The position numbers and the translations under genes are program-made. The notes under the pieces were generated by a model. It was given only the letters and a program-made list of their open reading frames with translations. It made no database searches and was not told the DNA's origin. Positions 6,055-7,959 of a stretch of 7,959 nt of DNA are shown here, in pieces. Each line of letters starts with the position of its first letter. Position 1 is the first letter of the stretch. Origin of the DNA: Actinomycetota bacterium (lineage in GTDB: Bacteria > Actinomycetota > Thermoleophilia > Gaiellales > Gaiellaceae). Location of the stretch: assembly GCA_020029625.1 (NCBI GenBank), contig JAIBJP010000083.1:1-7959 (forward strand), in the 5' to 3' direction.

Positions 6055-6111
6055 CCCAAACGGGGGAGCCGCTGGGCCCTTACGGGGGAGGAGCCGGGCG
6101 CCTGCACGGCC

Positions 6112-6122
6112 GAGGAAAGAGG
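6112..6122 (+). promoter_or_regulatory. ribosome binding region of the L,D-transpeptidase gene
   Basis: The purine-rich GAGGAAAGAGG ends 1 base before the ATG at 6124, and its GAGGAAAG core is about 4-11 bases upstream. It supports that ATG even though the resulting signal sequence lacks basic residues. Confidence 0.5.
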
Positions 6123-6123
6123 T

Positions 6124-6792
6124 ATGGCCAGTGCGCTTGCCGTCGGAGCCACGATCGCCGCTTTTGCGAGCGCGCCGACGCCGGCGGACACACCCACCGT
6201 AGCTTTCGAGATCGCGCAGGTGACCCGGCCTGTGGCTCTGTTCGCGCATCGCGGTGGCCCCGCCGTCGCCCGGCTGGGGGCCTCAACGGAATTTGGGTCG
6301 CGGCAGACGCTCGGCGTCGTCGGAAAGAGCGGTCAATGGCTGCGGGTCACCTCAACGGAGCTTCCCAACGGGCGGACCGGGTGGGTGCGCGCCCGCGCCG
6401 TTCGACTGACGACCACTCCCAAGAGCCTGACAATCGACCTGTCGCGCCGCCTGCTCCTCTTCAAGCGGGGCGACCGTGTGGTACGCCGAATGACCGTTAC
6501 CATCGGCCGGCCCGGATCGCCGACTCCGGCAGGGCGCTTCGCCGTCACGGACAAGCTGGCTGGATCGAATTACGGTCCCTACTACGGCTGCTGCATCGTG
6601 GCCCTGTCAGCCCACCAGCCCAACCTGCCCGCGGGCTGGACGGGCGGCAACCGCATCGCCGTTCACGGGACGAATGCTCCGTCCACGATCGGCGCGCCCG
6701 CCTCGGCTGGTTGTCTTCGAGCCCGGGATGCCGATCTCCGCGTCCTGATGCGCGGCGTCCCGCTCGGTACACCAGTCTTCATTCGCCCGTAA
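6124..6792 (+). CDS. L,D-transpeptidase (YkuD fold) with N-terminal SH3-like region
   Basis: The product has 222 residues. Residues 1-22 are hydrophobic and Ala-rich and look like a signal peptide, but they lack a basic n-region; no in-frame start lies close upstream. Residues about 28-95 resemble a bacterial SH3-like segment (GKSGQWLRVTS, GRTGWVRARAV). The catalytic domain (about 100-222) has IGRPGSPTPAGRF (128-139) and the active-site block IAVHGT...PASAGCLRARDADL with His181, Cys197 and Arg199 of the HxGT...S-x-GC-x-R signature. Such enzymes form 3-3 cross-links or other amide bonds in peptidoglycan outside the membrane. An extra cysteine pair, Cys156-Cys157 (YYGCCIV), is close to the active site. 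The gene lies 69 bp after the palindromic repeat and 16 bp before udgX; the two may be co-transcribed but have no functional link that I know of. Confidence 0.93.
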   Translation: MASALAVGATIAAFASAPTPADTPTVAFEIAQVTRPVALFAHRGGPAVARLGASTEFGSRQTLGVVGKSGQWLRVTSTELPNGRTGWVRARAVRLTTTPKSLTIDLSRRLLLFKRGDRVVRRMTVTIGRPGSPTPAGRFAVTDKLAGSNYGPYYGCCIVALSAHQPNLPAGWTGGNRIAVHGTNAPSTIGAPASAGCLRARDADLRVLMRGVPLGTPVFIRP

Positions 6793-6808
6793 CGGGTATA
6801 GGGCCCCC

Positions 6809-7429
6809 GTGGCCCAGGATCAGCTCTTCGGTCCGGAGGCACGCAGCCTCGAGGAACTCCGCGAGGCGGCGGTGGACTGCAAGGCGTGCGACCTCTGGAA
6901 GACCGGCACGCAGACTGTCTTCGGCGAGGGCGCCGAGTCAGCCGAGATCGTCCTCGTCGGCGAGCAGCCGGGCGACAAGGAAGATCTCGAAGGACGGCCG
7001 TTCGTCGGCCCCGCCGGCCGCGTCCTCGACGAGGGGCTCGAAGCCGCGGGGATCGACCGGTCGCTCGCCTACGTAACCAACGCGGTCAAGCACTTCAAGT
7101 GGCTCGGGCGCGGAAAGCGGCGCATCCACCAGAAGCCGAACGCGGCGGAGCTCGCCGCCTGCCGGCCCTGGCTCGACGCGGAGCTCGCCGTCGTGCAGCC
7201 GAAGGTGCTCGTGGCGCTGGGGGCGACGGCCGCCCAGGCGCTCCTCGGCCGTCAGTTCCGGGTGACGAAGCAGAGAGGCGTGCCGGTGGATTCGGATCTC
7301 GCACCGTACGTCCTCGCGACCGTGCATCCCTCGTCCATCCTCCGGCAGGAGACCGAGGACGACCGCACGGCCGCGATGGCGGACTTCGTCGCGGATCTCA
7401 AAGTCGTCGCGAAGCTCCTTCGAGCCTAA
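6809..7429 (+). CDS. udgX: UdgX-type uracil-DNA glycosylase
   Basis: The product is a 206-residue family-4-like uracil-DNA glycosylase of the UdgX group. Motif A is GEQPGDKED (51-59) and the C-terminal motif is HPSSILR (173-179). The diagnostic insert KRRIH (103-107) supplies His107, the residue that in mycobacterial UdgX bonds covalently to the abasic sugar after uracil release. Candidate iron-sulfur ligands are Cys24, Cys27 and Cys118. Where ordinary family-4 enzymes have a further cysteine after NxVK, this one has His95 (NAVKHFK), as in other UdgX sequences I recall. The role is uracil removal or tight uracil-DNA capture in the cytoplasm. The start is a GTG at 6809, 16 bp after the transpeptidase stop, with no strong ribosome binding site. 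The palindrome at 7448-7470 could terminate the transcript. Confidence 0.95.
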   Translation: MAQDQLFGPEARSLEELREAAVDCKACDLWKTGTQTVFGEGAESAEIVLVGEQPGDKEDLEGRPFVGPAGRVLDEGLEAAGIDRSLAYVTNAVKHFKWLGRGKRRIHQKPNAAELAACRPWLDAELAVVQPKVLVALGATAAQALLGRQFRVTKQRGVPVDSDLAPYVLATVHPSSILRQETEDDRTAAMADFVADLKVVAKLLRA

Positions 7430-7447
7430 GCCGTCGCTCTCAAGACG

Positions 7448-7470
7448 CTTTGTGTTTCACACGCACAAAG
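7448..7470. repeat. palindrome between udgX and the small gene; possible terminator or operator
   Basis: CTTTGTG (7448-7454) and CACAAAG (7464-7470) form a perfect 7-bp stem. An alternative nested stem is TGTG-TTT-CACA (7451-7461). TTCTTTCTCG follows, a modest T-rich tract, so it could end udgX transcription. It also lies 22 bases before the GTG of the small gene and is related to the palindrome at 7733-7753 (17 of 23 bases after reverse complementing), so an operator or element-end role is possible. Confidence 0.6.
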
Positions 7471-7492
7471 TTCTTTCTCGCATGCTCGGTGA

Positions 7493-7768
7493 GTGACTTT
7501 CCATCCTCCGGTGCAGCGCGAATTCGTCGTAGCGCTGCGGGTTCTGGACGCCTTCGGGATGCGCTACGCGGAGGCGTGGCGGCTGCTCAGCCCGGTTGCC
7601 ACCCGCCTCGGGACTCCCCGCCCCAGCTACTCCTCCGTGCGCCGCATCCTGCTCGCCGAGCGCGAGCGAAAACGGCGCAATTCCGACGAGCTCGACCGCC
7701 TCTTGGCCGATCTTTTCACGGGCCGATTCCCATTTGTGTTCGTGGAACACAAACTCATAGGGCTCTAG
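7493..7768 (+). CDS. small basic helical protein, unknown function
   Basis: The product has 91 residues and I cannot assign it to a named family. Residues 8-35 (QREFVVALRVLDAFGMRYAEAWRLL) and 45-78 (SYSSVRRILLAERERKRRNSDELDRLLADLFTGR) are predicted helices. The turn with RPSYSSVRRIL looks like the second helix of a helix-turn-helix, and the ERERKRR stretch is strongly basic, so nucleic-acid binding is plausible but unproven. Codon usage matches the neighbours and the helices are amphipathic, which supports a real gene. The GTG start at 7493 lacks a clear ribosome binding site; no better in-frame start is close. The last residues FVFVEHK are encoded by a perfect palindrome (7733-7753), and a related palindrome lies just upstream of the gene. 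The TAG stop overlaps the stop of the convergent gene. Confidence 0.7.
   Translation: MTFHPPVQREFVVALRVLDAFGMRYAEAWRLLSPVATRLGTPRPSYSSVRRILLAERERKRRNSDELDRLLADLFTGRFPFVFVEHKLIGL
7733..7753. repeat. perfect palindrome within the 3' end of the small gene
   Basis: TTTGTGTTC (7733-7741) and GAACACAAA (7745-7753) are perfect inverted repeats around GTG. The 21 bases are exactly seven codons in frame (FVFVEHK). No T-tract follows, so a terminator is unlikely. The sequence is related to the 7448-7470 palindrome. Confidence 0.8.
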
Positions 7769-7959
7769 GAGGAGCTCAGGGCGGCGCGCAGCTCCCGTGG
7801 GCTCGTCACGGGCGCTTGGCAGGCGAAGCGCTCGCAGACGTAGGCGGTCGGCCGGCCGCCTACGAGGCCTTTGGCCGCAAGAAGCGGCACGGCGTCTGTG
7901 GGCTCCCCGGCGAATGCGAATACGGTGCTCGGCTGGAAGCCTTCGAGGGCCGCCCGCCT
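7765..7959 (-). CDS. C-terminus of a YyaL/DUF255-type thioredoxin-domain protein (partial)
   Basis: Only the last 64 residues are in the window; the gene enters from the right edge. The fragment reads from RRAALEGFQPSTVFAF through AVPLLAAKGLVGGRPTAYVCERFACQAPVTSPRELRAAL to the stop. The pattern of a hydrophobic PLL stretch, then GRPTAYVCxxFACxAPVT and a short terminal helix, is the usual ending of YyaL/SPATA20 proteins. Those have an N-terminal thioredoxin-like DUF255 domain and a glycosidase-like helical barrel; their function is poorly defined. The TAG stop (complement of 7765-7767) overlaps the stop of the convergent small gene within CTAG at 7765-7768. The rest of the gene, including any thioredoxin motif, lies outside. 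Confidence 0.85.
   Translation of the reverse strand, partial: RRAALEGFQPSTVFAFAGEPTDAVPLLAAKGLVGGRPTAYVCERFACQAPVTSPRELRAALSSS

Noticed and set aside
7448..7461. CRP/GlxR-type site in TGTGTTTCACA
   Set aside because: The half-site spacing (TGTG, 3 bases, CACA) does not fit the TGTGA-N6-TCACA pattern of that family.

Overview
The window is GC-rich, densely coding DNA with GTG and TTG starts and GC-ending codons. It suggests a high-GC actinobacterium. The gene set (UdgX, a small L,D-transpeptidase, a YyaL-type protein, an OmpR-type regulator/kinase pair with a PepSY protein) would suit a deep-branching class such as Thermoleophilia, but that placement is inference. No rRNA, tRNA, CRISPR array or intact insertion sequence is visible.

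Layout. Positions 1-228 are non-coding and hold a degenerate copy of a dispersed palindromic repeat and a candidate promoter. Two homologous lipoprotein genes then lie tail to tail (229-1611 on +, 1622-2401 on -), with their stop codons on opposite arms of one small hairpin. A divergent promoter region (2402-2543) separates the second lipoprotein gene from a + strand cluster. That cluster encodes a PepSY-domain protein (2544-2879), an OmpR-type response regulator (2915-3595), a sensor histidine kinase (3599-4939), a LysE/RhtB-type exporter (4950-5564) and a compact NYN-domain protein (5561-5887). A palindromic MITE-like element of about 170 bp (5885-6054) touches the stop codon of the last gene. 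An L,D-transpeptidase (6124-6792) and a UdgX-type uracil-DNA glycosylase (6809-7429) follow. Next comes a small unrecognised helical gene (7493-7768) bracketed by two related palindromes. The window ends in the C-terminus of a YyaL/DUF255 thioredoxin-domain protein on the minus strand (7765-7959), whose stop overlaps the preceding one.

How it may work together. The strongest unexplained signal is regulatory. The intergenic region at 2402-2543 carries two mirror-image copies of a 37-bp promoter module: two half-sites 11 bp apart, 9 bp, then a TAnnnT -10 element. One copy faces the lipoprotein gene and the other faces the PepSY/regulator/kinase operon. A weaker match with the same spacing lies just upstream of the other lipoprotein gene. 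The simplest reading is a small envelope-sensing regulon: the response regulator would control its own operon, the PepSY protein and both paralogous lipoproteins. The evidence is pattern-level only. The second theme is repeat structure: the MITE-like element with a decayed sister copy near the window start, and the palindromes around the small gene at the 3' end.
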